From assembly GCA_022453515.1 (NCBI GenBank), contig JAJNNY010000001.1:1426001-1490000 (forward strand): a stretch of 64,000 nt of DNA. The letters run 5' to 3'. Positions 35,701-47,089 of this stretch are shown here, piece after piece. The notes under the pieces were generated by a model. That model was not told where the DNA came from. It worked only from the letters and a program-made list of their open reading frames with translations, and made no database searches. The position numbers and the translations under genes are program-made. Origin of the DNA: Astrocystis sublimbata (taxonomy: Eukaryota; Ascomycota; Sordariomycetes; Xylariales; Xylariaceae). The first letter of the stretch is position 1, and each line of letters begins with the position of its first letter.

Positions 35701-36424
35701 TAGTATTTATTGCTATGCATGTTCTCAAACATTGGAGTCTCGGAGTGTCGTGCTCAATGCTAAGCCGCCATGATGCAGCTCCCACGTGGTGGAGTGTTAT
35801 CGACTGAGATTCCTAACCCAGCTCAGCGTGCTAAGACGAGCTAGACTGTCCAGAGTAGGTGTCGCTTCCTGCAGCTTCCCCTACTAGATGGTGCCAAGAG
35901 CTGCAAGCGACCCCATCGTGGGATATTTTGTACTAGTACGCCACTAGAGGTGCACAACAACTGCAATTACTAACACACCATCGCCATGTCTTCTGCTTTT
36001 CGCAGAAAGCCGTGTTATCATGACGCCAGTTTCAAGAAACTAGATGAGGTAGTTTGACCGAAGGGCAATTGCACACTACACAATGTTGCCACTTTGTGTC
36101 TAAACAACGCAGACATTTGCCGCAAGTATCATGCGTGCTGTTGTAGTTATAAGTCGTGAGCGCCGGACACTGCGGGATCGCGGAAGATCTTACAGGGTTT
36201 CTTTGTCCTTGAATATACCGAATGTAGTATATCAGCCGCAAATTGGCAACAAGACGGACTTCCTTCGACCAGGTTAGAACAAGTGGGATCTACAAAGTGA
36301 TTATCCATTCTGCTTTAAGTACGAGCAACTCTTACAGCTCCATTCTGAAGGAACACTTTACTATCACTTCTTTCGAAAAACTTACACAGCTTGTCTTCTC
36401 TCACACCTTTGGAAGACAGAAGTC
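29726..36424. other. Long gene-free stretch
   Basis: About 6.7 kb in which no open frame has domain, signal or splice support. The first kilobase, upstream of the hexose transporter, is GC-rich with CCATGGACATAAACATGG-type near-palindromes (about 30228-30246). A hexamer tandem lies at 30941-30968. The remainder is of mixed composition with many stops in all frames. A cysteine-containing frame at 36032-36241 (minus) is open but has no start context or signal peptide. Confidence 0.35.
30941..30968. repeat. ACACTT hexamer tandem
   Basis: About four and a half perfect copies of ACACTT. Confidence 0.85.
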
Positions 36425-39233
36425 ATGTTGAAGGCTGTGACTTGGGCAGCGGCCCTTTTAGCTGGCTCAGCTTCAGCAATTGGAGACCCTCTTCGACTTC
36501 TCGGTTCATCCTTTGCGACGCCGGGCGACAATGCGACGTACGACTACATAATAGTGGGTGGTGGGAACGCGGGACTCGCAGTAGCCGCACGACTTGTTGA
36601 GCAACATGCCGGCACAGTGGCAGTTGTAGAGGCCGGAACCTTCTACGAGTTGAGCAACAGCAACAATTCTATGCTTCCTGGCGGTGACGGAGCCTTTACT
36701 GGCAAAGGTGTAAAAGATTGGCAACCCTTGATTGATTGGGGAGTAAGTGATCTCATCAGTTCCCTCACGCATGGAGACTTTAAGGAGTATAATTCTAAGA
36801 GGTTATGGGGACTTTCGTGGGTTACACTTAGGAGATGATGGCTAATTTTGAGTCTTCTAGTATGTGACAACGCCGCAAGCTGTCAGTCACCCTCAACAGA
36901 TGTTCAGTCAAATAGTACGGAATTAACAAGACGAGTAGGGCGCCAACAACTTGAAGCTCCATTATGCCGCAGGCAAAACATTTGGCGGAGGTTCGGCTAG
37001 AAATTTCAGTGAGTGGCCCTCGGACTATCCCCCCTGCTGGTGGATTTTATAGTTATAGGTTGTCTTCACGATCAAACATCACTAACCTCCGTCATTGTAG
37101 TGGTATATCAACGTGGAACAGAAGGCTCATATCAGAACTGGGCCAATGAGGTTGGCGACAACAGCTAGTACGCTTTCCACAACATGTTTCCGGAGCCCTG
37201 AAGAAAGGGTCGAGTCCATTTCGAGTGTTCTAATATCTGAGTTCCTATAGCTCTTGGTCCAATTTCCTCCCGTGGTTCCAGAAGAGTGTCCATTTTGTCC
37301 CACCTAACAGTGAGTCGCCCCCTTGATTTCTAACGACCTGTGATATAGAGAAGGCTTCACATTTTGATGAAGTCTTACATCAATCTGAAGCTGCGAGCCA
37401 GTCACTGATGTTCAACGTTATAGTGGATGCAAGGCCCGCCAACTCAACACCAGTATATGATGCGGGCATCGTAGGCAGAGACGGCCCAGTTGCTGCGTCA
37501 TACCCAAACTGGCCTCAGGCGATCGCCACGTGGGTGGTAGAAGGACTCAAAGCTATCGGGATGCCCGTCATCCCTGGTCTCAACAGTGGCAAGCTTATTG
37601 GTCAGTCCTATGCGACATTTTCGATAGATGGCAAGACGATGCTGCGAAGTTCGTCGTCCACTGCCTATCTGCAACCTAACCTCGGCAACACCGACCTGTA
37701 CCTCTACCACTGGACCCTGGCCAAGAAAATTATCTTCGACGATAACAAGAAGGCCAACGGTGTCGTCGTCAACACTAGTATGTGATTACCGAAGTCCTTG
37801 AATCATTCTCACATGTCCGATGCCCCTGAGACGCCTACAATATCATAAGATATGAGCCACATGGTATGAGCAATTACTGACTCAACCGGTTGAAGTGGGT
37901 TCACAATACACATTGAAGGCCAACAAAGAAGTAATTGTATCTGCCGGCGTGTTCGGCTCGCCGCAGCTGTTGATGGCCTCAGGCGTTGGACCATCAGAGA
38001 CTCTGAAAAAGCTTGACATTCCCGTCGTGGCCGACCGACCAGGCGTAGGACAGAACTTACAGGACCACATATACTACGGCATCACCTATCGCATCGATGC
38101 CATCACCTTCTCTTCGCTCATCAACCCCGAGTTCGCAGCCGAGCAAAAGGCGCTTTTCCAGGCCAACGCCACCGGCATCTACACGAACCCGACGGCCGAC
38201 GTGATCGGCTGGGAGAAGATCCCCGCCCATCTCCGAAAGGGCTGGTCGAAGGAGACGCTCTCCGCGCTCGACCAATTCCCCGAAGACTGGCCCGAGGCGG
38301 AATACATCTCGCTCGGATCCTGGCTAGGCGAGGACTTCGACTCACGCTTCGCTGACCCCGCCGACGGCTTCAATTACGGAACGCTTGTGTGCGCCGTCGT
38401 GTCTCCTCTTTCGCGCGGCAACGTATCGATCTCGTCCGCAGACACGGCGGTCCATCCCATCATCAACCCCAATTCGTTGACACACCCCGCTGATGTCGCC
38501 GTGGCCGTGGCGGCTTTCAAGCGTGCGCGCGAGTTCTGGGCGACGGACGTCATGAAGAAGCTGGCTATCGGCGATGAATACTACCCTGGGCCGAAGGTGG
38601 AGAGCGACGAGGAGATTCTGAAGTCGATTCGCCGAAGCTACAATGCGATCTACCACGCATCTTGCACCAACAAGATGGGTAAGAAGGTTAGTAACTGGAG
38701 ATTTCCCCCTTTGTCTCTTTCCTTCAACAGGTCAACGAGACATGTGTTGCATGACTGAAAATCACTCCTTAATATCGAAGACACCGGTTGAGAGTATTAT
38801 CGACTTTGAAGTCAAAATCACTGATCCTAGTTCCACAGGACGATCCGATGGCAGTAGTCGACCCGAGAACCCGAGTATACGGTGTGAAGAACCTGCGCGT
38901 TGTCGATGCGTCAGCTTGTGAGTATATCCTGAAATTTCAAGGGCACCTCGTCTCATATCGGACGAATAATGCTTGTAGTCCACTCCGAGACTCTCACTCG
39001 CTGCCTCAGATGACTATGGCTGACCCAAAATGTTGAATACAGTCCCGTTCCTACCCCCGGGTCACCCCCAATCCACCGTTTACGCCCTTGCAGAGAAAAT
39101 CGCCTGTGACATTGCAGGCAACTGCGCGCAACCGCCCTCATATCCCTCGACCCCCTCGAACCCTTCAAATCCCATGAACTCCACGTATCCCACTTACCCT
39201 GGTGGGAAGTGTAAGGGCAAGAGGCGGATTTAA
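36425..39233 (+). CDS. Secreted GMC-family FAD oxidoreductase
   Basis: Nine exons: 36425-36742, 36861-36881, 36939-37008, 37101-37167, 37251-37309, 37424-37777, 37896-38686, 38839-38917, 39043-39233; 649 aa. A signal peptide (about 1-18) leads to the FAD-binding DYIIVGGGNAGLAVAARL fold, the HYAAGKTFGGGSARNF GMC signature 1, the second signature (SAGVFGSPQLLMASGVGP) and the catalytic tail LPPGHPQSTVYALAEKIA. The catalytic His pair is expected at HASC and GHPQ. GMC enzymes oxidise sugars, alcohols or aryl alcohols; the substrate is not readable. A Pro/Ser/Asn-rich basic tail is unusual. Single-frame stops fall in introns. An alternative, also in-frame, splice pair exists for intron 7. Confidence 0.88.
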
Positions 39234-42146
39234 CCGCATCCTTTACTTCAACGTCTCATTGGCAGACTTTTCTCTTGTACATGTTAATACAGTGTACTAT
39301 AATCTGTAAATAATAAAGTGTAATTATAGGCAAGATCAAATTGATCCAACACGTGTGTATGTGGCGCGCGGTGATCAGGCGGTACTCTGGGATGAACAAT
39401 TGGATAATTATCAGTAGATAATAATTAAAGTGATGTGTAATGGGCTCTTCCTACATACAACAAGCTAAAATCGAAATGGTGGAAGTAAACAACACCATGA
39501 TGCCTATACGGCAAGACTTCACCCATTGCATTCAAATACCATCCTTTTGGGAAATCAAAGCGCCATCATAGCACTTCAGCCGTCTCTCAAGGTATCAAGC
39601 ATGATAGCGGGTATTTCCGTCGACGTGGCCTCATTCTCAGGGTGAGGTAGCCATCCAACTTGACCCTTCATGCATGCACCCATTTGGCTACAAAGTAGAT
39701 AAGACCATAGCACACTTTAGTACTATGTGCGATCCCTTTAAACCGTGTAATTACGTATAGTCGGGTATTACTGGGTGTCGACCTTGGGGATATGTGAATG
39801 TGAGGCCCTACCGGGCATGTTACGTTGTAGCTGTACCCGAACCTATGTCTTAATCAGATGTGCCGTGTCAAAACTACTAGTCAGAATCGAGAGTCCATGA
39901 ATATGAGGATTTGTACGAAACTATTACTTGTCAGATTGTTACCCATGTCGTTTTCTAACCTTTCATTGTTCATGGATTATGAATGGCTGCCTAAGTTTTC
40001 CGGTCATAGATTGGAAATGATCGACATGTCAGAGCTAATGTGTAAATGCTGCGTCTGGATGGGGTTGAATACAAAAGGTGCTCCCTAAGGACATAAAGCT
40101 TTGCCAAAAGGCTGATAAGCCTAAAAAGAAATCATAGGATGTTGCCATTGCGAGTATATCAAAAGAGGCCGAGTCTCTGCTTTTCAACTGACTGGTCATG
40201 TGGATGATCTTTGCTGTAGTAGTGACAAATACGTTGCTGCCAGGTTGAATGGATGTTCTGTATGACTTCAGATACCTAACCCTCTATCTCTGGTGGCAAA
40301 CGCGTGTAACAGAGCCGCATATATCTTCTCGTCACTATAGGGGCGGCTGTATCTATCATCGACGATCGACAGTGAACGTAACGCTGCATAGAATCGCAAA
40401 GTCATGCTTGAGGTTGGGACATATGGTACCCCCTCTCGGCTGGCTTCCAAGTGGATGGCTAACATGATACAGTCTGGAATCTGGATGCCCATGATGGCGG
40501 CATTGCATCTGCGAATATCGTATGTTTCTAATAAATGACAGTTGCGCTTCCCTTGGTTCTGTCCCGGTACAATCAAGGTAGACGATGACTGATCAGAGTC
40601 ATGAGACTGAGAAGAAGTCAACGAGGTTGCTCGGTCCGATGCGGCTTCTGAAGGGATAGTAAGATTGCCGGTGTAAGTCATGCATCGGCACGCCTTACAA
40701 AGCATGGTACCAATCGATACCACGTGGCGCATTCTGGACCAGTGAGCTGAACTACGGACATGGGAACGAGTAGATTAGCAGTCTCATGGAGTACAGCAGT
40801 AGGCCAATATGTCACAACATCAAAGCCCCCATAAGCTGGGTCATCGATAATTATCTACTGGCCGATAGGACAATATGTAATTAATTGATAGAACTAAAAG
40901 AAAAACAAGGTCGTCTCTTGAGTGGCTCATAGATAGGGATGACTCCTGCAAGATAGGAATCGCAGCGATTATGGCACGATCATCGATCAAGAGACGGTAT
41001 GAACAAGGCATTGTCTCGGGAAAGAAATCTAGCGACATCGGCGGTCAGATAGCCCGACAGAAATGGAGAATGCAAAAGGGTCAAGAGTTGCGGGTCATGG
41101 ACCATGGTGAGCCTCGTGAAAACGATCCGACCTGCCGGTCCCTCACACAGAATACGGCGCAAATAAGTTGAATTACCTGCATTGCAGTGAGGTAAGGCTT
41201 GAATGCATTTACCAAGGTGAAAAGGTTCCGGTACCTATGCCGCCTTTGTGGAGGAAGTGAGGTTACGTGGGGGTCATCGAATTGATCTTTCCCCTATTAG
41301 TCTGGCGTGCACTGGCTCGACTGGCTCACCCAGGCCGTTGCTCTCGCAAGATCCCTGCGACCGTTGCACTCGTCTGCTTTTGAAGTATGGCACGTGGGTA
41401 GCGAGAACGCCACTCGTCTGATATGTATGTACGGCGACATATTCTTTCGTCCACTAGAGGCGATAGAGTTTACCAGATATTGGCGTGGAGCAACTGTCTG
41501 TCCCCTTGCCTTTCCCATGCAAGTTTTTGCCAGGGTGCCAGGGTTGGTATTTCTACTTACTTCTAAGTGGGACTCAGCCTGGCGACCCTTCTTCCCCCAC
41601 ACACAAAGAGGTAAACGACTAGCAAGACGCACATGGGGTGTAACGTCTTCCGCCGTAGCATTAAGCGTATTAGCGATACTAGAACGGGCGAAGGAGGATG
41701 AGAGCAAGCTTGCGATTCGATGGAATCTACTACGCTTTTTGGCTGTCTTACAGGCAAAAAGATGCGATCGACCGGGCAATCATTGACTCAGTCAGCTGCG
41801 TAGTGAGTTCCACGGCCCCATCGAACGCGGTGTTCAGAAGGTGTTTCTAAGGTAGGTCTGATCCTTGTCCGACAAAGTTGGTCCAGTCATCCAGTATCGG
41901 CTTTGAGAGGCTTCTTAGTATAATAAGAGCATACTAATCTACTTCACCGTTCATTGGACCGGCCGCGAAACGAGTAAGAACCTCGTCTCTCACTTCCCTT
42001 CACTCATAACAACACGTTCATCCCCTCACCTTCGCCTTCGCATTCTTTCCAACTGGCATTACTCCAGGCTCTGCGCAACTTTGATTTTTATCCAAACTCA
42101 CCCAGCTCAAGAATACCCCCCATAGTTTTGCTACACAAAGGGCATT
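39234..42146. other. Gene-poor stretch between GMC and aldolase genes
   Basis: About 2.9 kb. Open frames at 40268-40732 (minus, 154 codons) and an overlapping pair on both strands at about 41297-41786 (160 and 159 codons) have no recognisable domain or splice context, and are not called as genes. The last 150 bp is pyrimidine-rich and is the likely aldolase promoter and leader. Confidence 0.35.
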
Positions 42147-43121
42147 ATGGCGCCATCTGCCGCAACCGTTGCCGACGGCAATGCTACCCCTAACCCTCAG
42201 TCTACCTTAGCACCGGGGTTCTATGTCCCGACTGTTGCTTTTTTCACACCCGAAGACACAGTGGACGAGCCGACAACGTGTCGGCATGCTGTCCGCCTGG
42301 CCAAAGCCGGGGTCACCGGTATCGTCACCCATGGATCCAACGGCGAGGCCGTTCACCTAGACCACCAGGAACGCATTCTCATCACAAAACTTACCCGTTC
42401 TGCCCTCGATGATGCCGGCTACGCCAGCATGCCCCTCATCGTCGGCTGCGGCGCACAGAGCACGAGGGAAGCCATCAAGCTCTGCAAAGACGCGGCAGCG
42501 TCGGGCGGCACTCACACCCTCGTGCTACCCCCCGCGTATTACGGCGGTCTCTTGACAACCGATCTCATAAAAGCGCACTTTCGCGAGGTCGCCGACGCAT
42601 CGCCCATACCAATTCTTATCTACAACTACCCTGGGGCCTGCAGCGGTCTCGATCTTAGCTCCGATGTCGTTCTCGACCTGGCCAAGCACCCCAACATCCA
42701 AGGCGTCAAGTTCACCTGTGGCAACACGGGCAAGCTCGCGCGCGTCGTCGCGGGCACAAGCGACACGGGATTCCGCACCTTCGGCGGCAGCGCCGACTTT
42801 ACCGTGCAGACGCTGGCCGTGGGCGGTCACGGCATCATAGGGGGTCTGGGCAACGTGTCGCCGGTGGCATGCATGGAGGTGATCAAGGCATGGGAGGCGG
42901 GGAAGCAGGACAGGGCACAGGAGCTCCAGCGCGTGGTGGCGAGGGGCGACTGGACGGCGATCCAGGGCGGCTTCGTGTCGGTCAAGGTGGCGCTAACAAA
43001 GTACTTCGGGTACGGTGGGGAGCCGAGGAAGCCATGCGCACTGCCTCAGGGCGCAAAGCTTGCGGAGCAGGAGGAAGGCTTCGCGGAGCTGGTGGAATTG
43101 GAAAAGAGCTTGGCGAAGTGA
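42147..43121 (+). CDS. DapA-family aldolase (2-keto-3-deoxy sugar-acid / 4-hydroxy-2-oxoglutarate aldolase type)
   Basis: Single exon, 324 aa. It has the class I, Schiff-base (beta/alpha)8 barrel of the dihydrodipicolinate synthase family: GSNGEAVHL (residues 63-71) at the GTTGE position, Tyr159 in YNYPG and the Schiff-base Lys188 in GVKFTCGN. Fungi do not make lysine through diaminopimelate, so a true DapA role is unlikely. Fungal relatives cleave L-threo-3-deoxy-hexulosonate (galacturonate pathway) or 4-hydroxy-2-oxoglutarate. It converges on a DgoD-type galactonate dehydratase about 1.1 kb away, which would supply a 2-keto-3-deoxy acid (inference). The cytosolic location is inferred from the lack of a targeting signal. 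Confidence 0.88.
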   Translation: MAPSAATVADGNATPNPQSTLAPGFYVPTVAFFTPEDTVDEPTTCRHAVRLAKAGVTGIVTHGSNGEAVHLDHQERILITKLTRSALDDAGYASMPLIVGCGAQSTREAIKLCKDAAASGGTHTLVLPPAYYGGLLTTDLIKAHFREVADASPIPILIYNYPGACSGLDLSSDVVLDLAKHPNIQGVKFTCGNTGKLARVVAGTSDTGFRTFGGSADFTVQTLAVGGHGIIGGLGNVSPVACMEVIKAWEAGKQDRAQELQRVVARGDWTAIQGGFVSVKVALTKYFGYGGEPRKPCALPQGAKLAEQEEGFAELVELEKSLAK

Positions 43122-44196
43122 AATGCCACATTGCCACCCACACGATGCAACCAACGGCAGAGGTAGCCTACAGGAGCAATACATACAGAGAGGATCTGCA
43201 AAATAGTAAAATACCGTATATGATATACATGCGAAGCGCGGAAGTGGCATGTGAAAGGGCATATGTTGAAAACAACTTGCTTGGGTGGGTGTCTAAGTGT
43301 CTAAGTCGTAAGGTTACGGGCCTGTCCCCCACCTAAGTTTGCTTCAATTCGAGGTTCCAAGCTTGCTGCTTGCCATATTGTCGAATACGGCAATTTTGTC
43401 TCGGATGAGGTGCAGCAATTCTAGTTGCATGCATCCTTAACCTTCTATTTTGCCGAGAAACAAAGTATGATCGATCTACTAGTATGATGCGATTGGATTT
43501 TTATTTTTATTTTGGTTTTGATCATTGAAAATGAGCGTACCTCTTATTTGTTCCTTCAGCCAGCCCTCTTGCTTTACCGTTCCCGGAGCCGTTTAATATG
43601 GGTCTCCCTCCGCAGTATGCCACCGTTAAGTTGCCTTCCAATTACCCCTCCCCCCCCTTGCCTCCCTCGCCTCCCCACCAATTGACAGCTTCCCCAACCT
43701 TCCCCGCAGCCAGCCAGCACGATGCAAGGGAGACGCAAGCTCGACACGGACACATGACAGTAGCGAATTGTAACCGTCTCCAGTCCTCAAGTAGTAGGAC
43801 TACAAAACGCCATGCAGACATGTCCATGGACCTAGGGCATTTATCGCCTGGAGATGCCTATTGTGTTTAGTGAGTATTAGCTAGCAAATTATCTATCTGA
43901 TCAACCCGTGCCTTTCCGTAAGCACGATAACAAGATGCATTAGATATGCTCTATGGTGACCCTGGCGCAAAAAAGGATATTGACATCTAGACAGGCATCC
44001 GAATCCGGGAAATCTTGGCGACATTTACACATTTATTAAATGCTCGTACGAGCATGACATCCTAGGCCCCTGAGAGGGAAAATTGATCTTTTATTCGGAT
44101 TGGTGTCGCGGGAGATGCTCCAAATGCCGGGATACACCACCTCCCAAGGCAGGCATCCCTAGTCTTTTACCATTTCCCGACCTTGCTCCCCCCAAC
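43122..44196. other. Convergent intergenic region aldolase / dehydratase
   Basis: About 1.1 kb. A proline-rich low-complexity open frame (43598-43870) lies over a CCCTCCCC-type tract and is not believed to be a gene. No other feature. Confidence 0.4.
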
Positions 44197-45553
44197 CTAC
44201 CACTCCCGAATGCTCCCATCCGGTCCGTGGAACACCTTGCATTGCCAAGGCGCCGTCTCCTTGGAGATGCGCTTGACCATCTCCTCGTCGATATCGACCC
44301 CCAAGCCGTAGCCAGTCGGCGCCGCGACGTACCCGCCGTCCGCGATGTCGAACACGCTCTTATCCTTGAGGTAGGTCAGCAGGTCGATGTCGTCGCCCGC
44401 CTCGGTGTTGTAGTGCATCCCCAGGCTCATCTCCAGGATGCTGAAGTTGGGCGAGCTCAGCGCGATCTGCACGCACGCCGCGAACGCTACGGGGCCTAGG
44501 GGGCAGTGCGGCGCGATCGCCACGTCGTACGCCTCCGCCATCGTCGCTATGCGCTTCGTCTCGCTGATGCCGCCCGCGTGCGCCACGTCCGGCTGCAGGA
44601 TGTCTATACTTGCGTCCTCGAGGAACCGCTTGATGTCCCACCGGGTGTAGAGTCTCTCCCCAAGAGCGATGGGGATGGTCGTGAGACCGGCGAGTTGCTT
44701 GATGGCCTCGGGGTGCTCGCTGAGGAGCGGTTCCTCGATGAACAGGGGCCGGTGCGGCTCCAAGGCCTTGGCGAGCTGCTTGGCCATGCCCTTGTGCACG
44801 CGGCCGTGGAAGTCCAGGCCCGCATCGAGGCCGATTTCCTTGACGATTTTTAATCTCTCGACGGCCGAGTCGAGGCTGGATGGGGAGTCCACCCAGTTGA
44901 GGTCCTCTGTGGCGTTCATCTTGACGCACTTGAGACCTTGTGCCTTACGTGCCTTGCTGTGAAACTGGTCAACTAAACGAACGATAGCCTGGTTTGATGA
45001 TGTCGGGGGTCACATACGCAGCATTTTCGACATCGGCGGGTCTGTCGCCGCCGATCCAGCAGTATACCTGGACCTTGTTGCGCACCTTGCCGCCTAGAAG
45101 CTCATATATGGGCGTTTTGAGGTTCTTCCCTGGTTGGGGTCTGTCAGCGAAGTCCCAAAACAGAAGAACGAGAACATGTTGCAGCACCTTTGAGATCCCA
45201 CAAGGCAATATCGATGCCAGACAGTGCACTCATGAACACAGGGCCACCCCTATAGAAACTGTGCCTCCAGAACATTTGCCATATGTGTTCTATATCACTA
45301 TGTCATCTATTAGCCATATGAAATCTCAAGGTCAAGATCATCGAGACCAGACATGACAAGACAAGGGGAGGACAAACTTGGCGTCCATTCCTACAACTCT
45401 GGGAATCATCTCCTCGAGGCACCCTTCGACGGCAAGATCATGGCCCTCGAGCGTCGCCTCACCCCAGCCGAACTCGCCATTCTCGTCGGTGATCTTGACC
45501 ATCAGCCATCTGGGCTTCACCCGGTAATACACGACGTTGGAGATCTTCGGCAT
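44197..45553 (-). CDS. D-galactonate dehydratase, DgoD type (enolase superfamily)
   Basis: Exons 45553-45378, 45297-45188, 45129-45018 and 44956-44197; 385 aa. Full-length match to the DgoD pattern: [12 protein letters not shown] near the start, [44 protein letters not shown] (metal Asp plus catalytic His), FIEEPLL (metal Glu), [11 protein letters not shown] (metal Glu), [10 protein letters not shown] and [10 protein letters not shown] (second catalytic His). Bacterial DgoD converts D-galactonate to 2-keto-3-deoxy-galactonate; bacterial enzymes are about 380 aa. It differs from the longer fungal L-galactonate dehydratase of galacturonate catabolism. The neighbouring aldolase suggests a two-step module. 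An origin by ancient transfer from bacteria is possible, but the introns show long residence. Confidence 0.9.
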
Positions 45554-47089
45554 GTTGAGCTGACGTAAAGATATCCCTTGTCATGAACAATGGTGTCTGT
45601 CGCAAGTATATCGCACACAAAGGAGAATTAATGAGCCTTGGGATATTCAGTAGGCATTCTTCACGCCTGACAATAACTGAAATACGGGGTCAAAGCGAAC
45701 CTCGGGGTATGTGTCAATCAATCGGTCGATAGTTAGATTCTTCGGTCGATACAGTAGTTGATCCCCCCTCCAAATGCAACGCAATCCACCAAAGTCAACC
45801 AACACTCCACAACACTGCAACACAGACACCCAAAAGTTTCCGGAAAGTCGATCCCAACCCATTCAAACCCGGAAATTCTTCTCCTCCGCTCTGTCTGGTC
45901 ATACACGTACACGTACACCATCTTGAAGGTGGGGTCAGGTCTGATGCTGCCGTGGAGAAAGAATGCATTCACTTACTTACTTTACGTACATATCGTGGGG
46001 CCGTTTAGCAAAGTGGTACCTAAACAAACCATGATCGTTTTCAGGGTTGCACTCTGACCCCCACCGTTGGAGCTGGCAGAAATGGATGGGGTGGTGGGGG
46101 TGGAGGGGGAGAGAATAGGGACCCTCAAGTTCGTTTTCTAGTTCTCCCCCGCAGTTGAGGGGAGAAAGTGACCCCCAGTGACCCAAGAAGCGCAAAAGTT
46201 TGGATCGGACCCAGCCTGATCAAAGCCTTTAAACTCTTACTCGGAGTACGTCTACTTAGTATGTAGGTAGGGCGCGATATATTAGTATGTGCTAAGGTTA
46301 GGGGTTGTGCTCACAATCCCTATCTAACCTGGCTTGTTGGCGCTCGGTGGGGTTGGTGATGGCGTCTAGATGTAGGCCATCGAACACTAGGTACCTAATC
46401 CATCATCTGCAAGGCGTCTTTCGAGGCTTTTTCCCCCTTCATTTTCTCTCCCTGCGCGCGCTATGCGCAAGGCAAGCTGTTGGTTGATGTGCAAAAAAGT
46501 CGTTACATCTGTATCCGAGCAACGTACGGTAGGTAGGTAGGTAGGTAGGTAGGTAGGTAGGTAGGTAGGTAGGTAGGTAGGTAGGTAGGTAGCAGCAGAT
46601 CATCCAGCTGACCCCGTGTTCATGTTATGCATGCCGACACTCCGACTGACTGTGTTCAACCGGCAGCAAGGGGGTAAACAATCACACGGCCGGAATGTGG
46701 TGAGATATAGATATGTGCTGATCAAGGAGGCCTAACGACTCGGCCGAGAAGTGTATGTGAACGTTGCCCTGGGTCGACTCTCATGACCCATCACTTGCAT
46801 TAACCGTGGACATGTCACTCCACAGTTGAAATCCCAAGCATCAATCGGCTTTGATGGAGGACGAGCAGCCACCAACGGGGACGGCTTATTTACCTAGACA
46901 GCTTATAGTCACTATGGTCACAAAGTATGACTTGGACACGACGACGACACACTCGTGTCAAGCACTTTACTACTCAGTGTTGAGTCGATGATCTGTTAAA
47001 AGGGGTATAGTATAAGAGGTGAATGATAGTGTACATTGCTGTCATTTAGTAGACATGCTTGTGATGGCCCATACTCACTCAATGATCAA
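45554..47089. other. Intergenic region with GTAG microsatellite
   Basis: About 1.5 kb between the divergent starts and ends of neighbours. It carries a long GTAG tandem (46528-46592) and a G-rich stretch (about 46080-46110). No gene is supported. Confidence 0.45.
46528..46592. repeat. (GTAG)n microsatellite, about 16 units
   Basis: Roughly 64 bp of perfect GTAG/GGTA tetranucleotide repeat. Shorter GGTAGGTA tracts recur in many intergenic regions of this window (for example near 2320, 5300, 12860, 49280, 54180 and 54550). Confidence 0.95.

Noticed and set aside
36032..36241. Cysteine-rich 69-codon frame on the minus strand
   Set aside because: Eight cysteines are suggestive, but there is no signal peptide or convincing upstream exon.
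37160..37250. In-frame TAG in the GMC gene after residues GDNS
   Set aside because: A GTACGC..TATAG intron starts two bases into the Tyr codon and reading continues as SYSWSNFLPWF, as expected for the family.
40268..40732. 154-codon open frame on the minus strand
   Set aside because: No recognisable domain or conserved feature, and the composition resembles the surrounding non-coding DNA; cannot be supported without transcripts.
41297..41786. Open frames of 160 and 159 codons on both strands of the same segment
   Set aside because: Neither has domain or start support; mutual openness is most simply due to local composition.
43598..43870. Proline-rich 90-codon frame
   Set aside because: It is a translation of a CCCTCC low-complexity tract.
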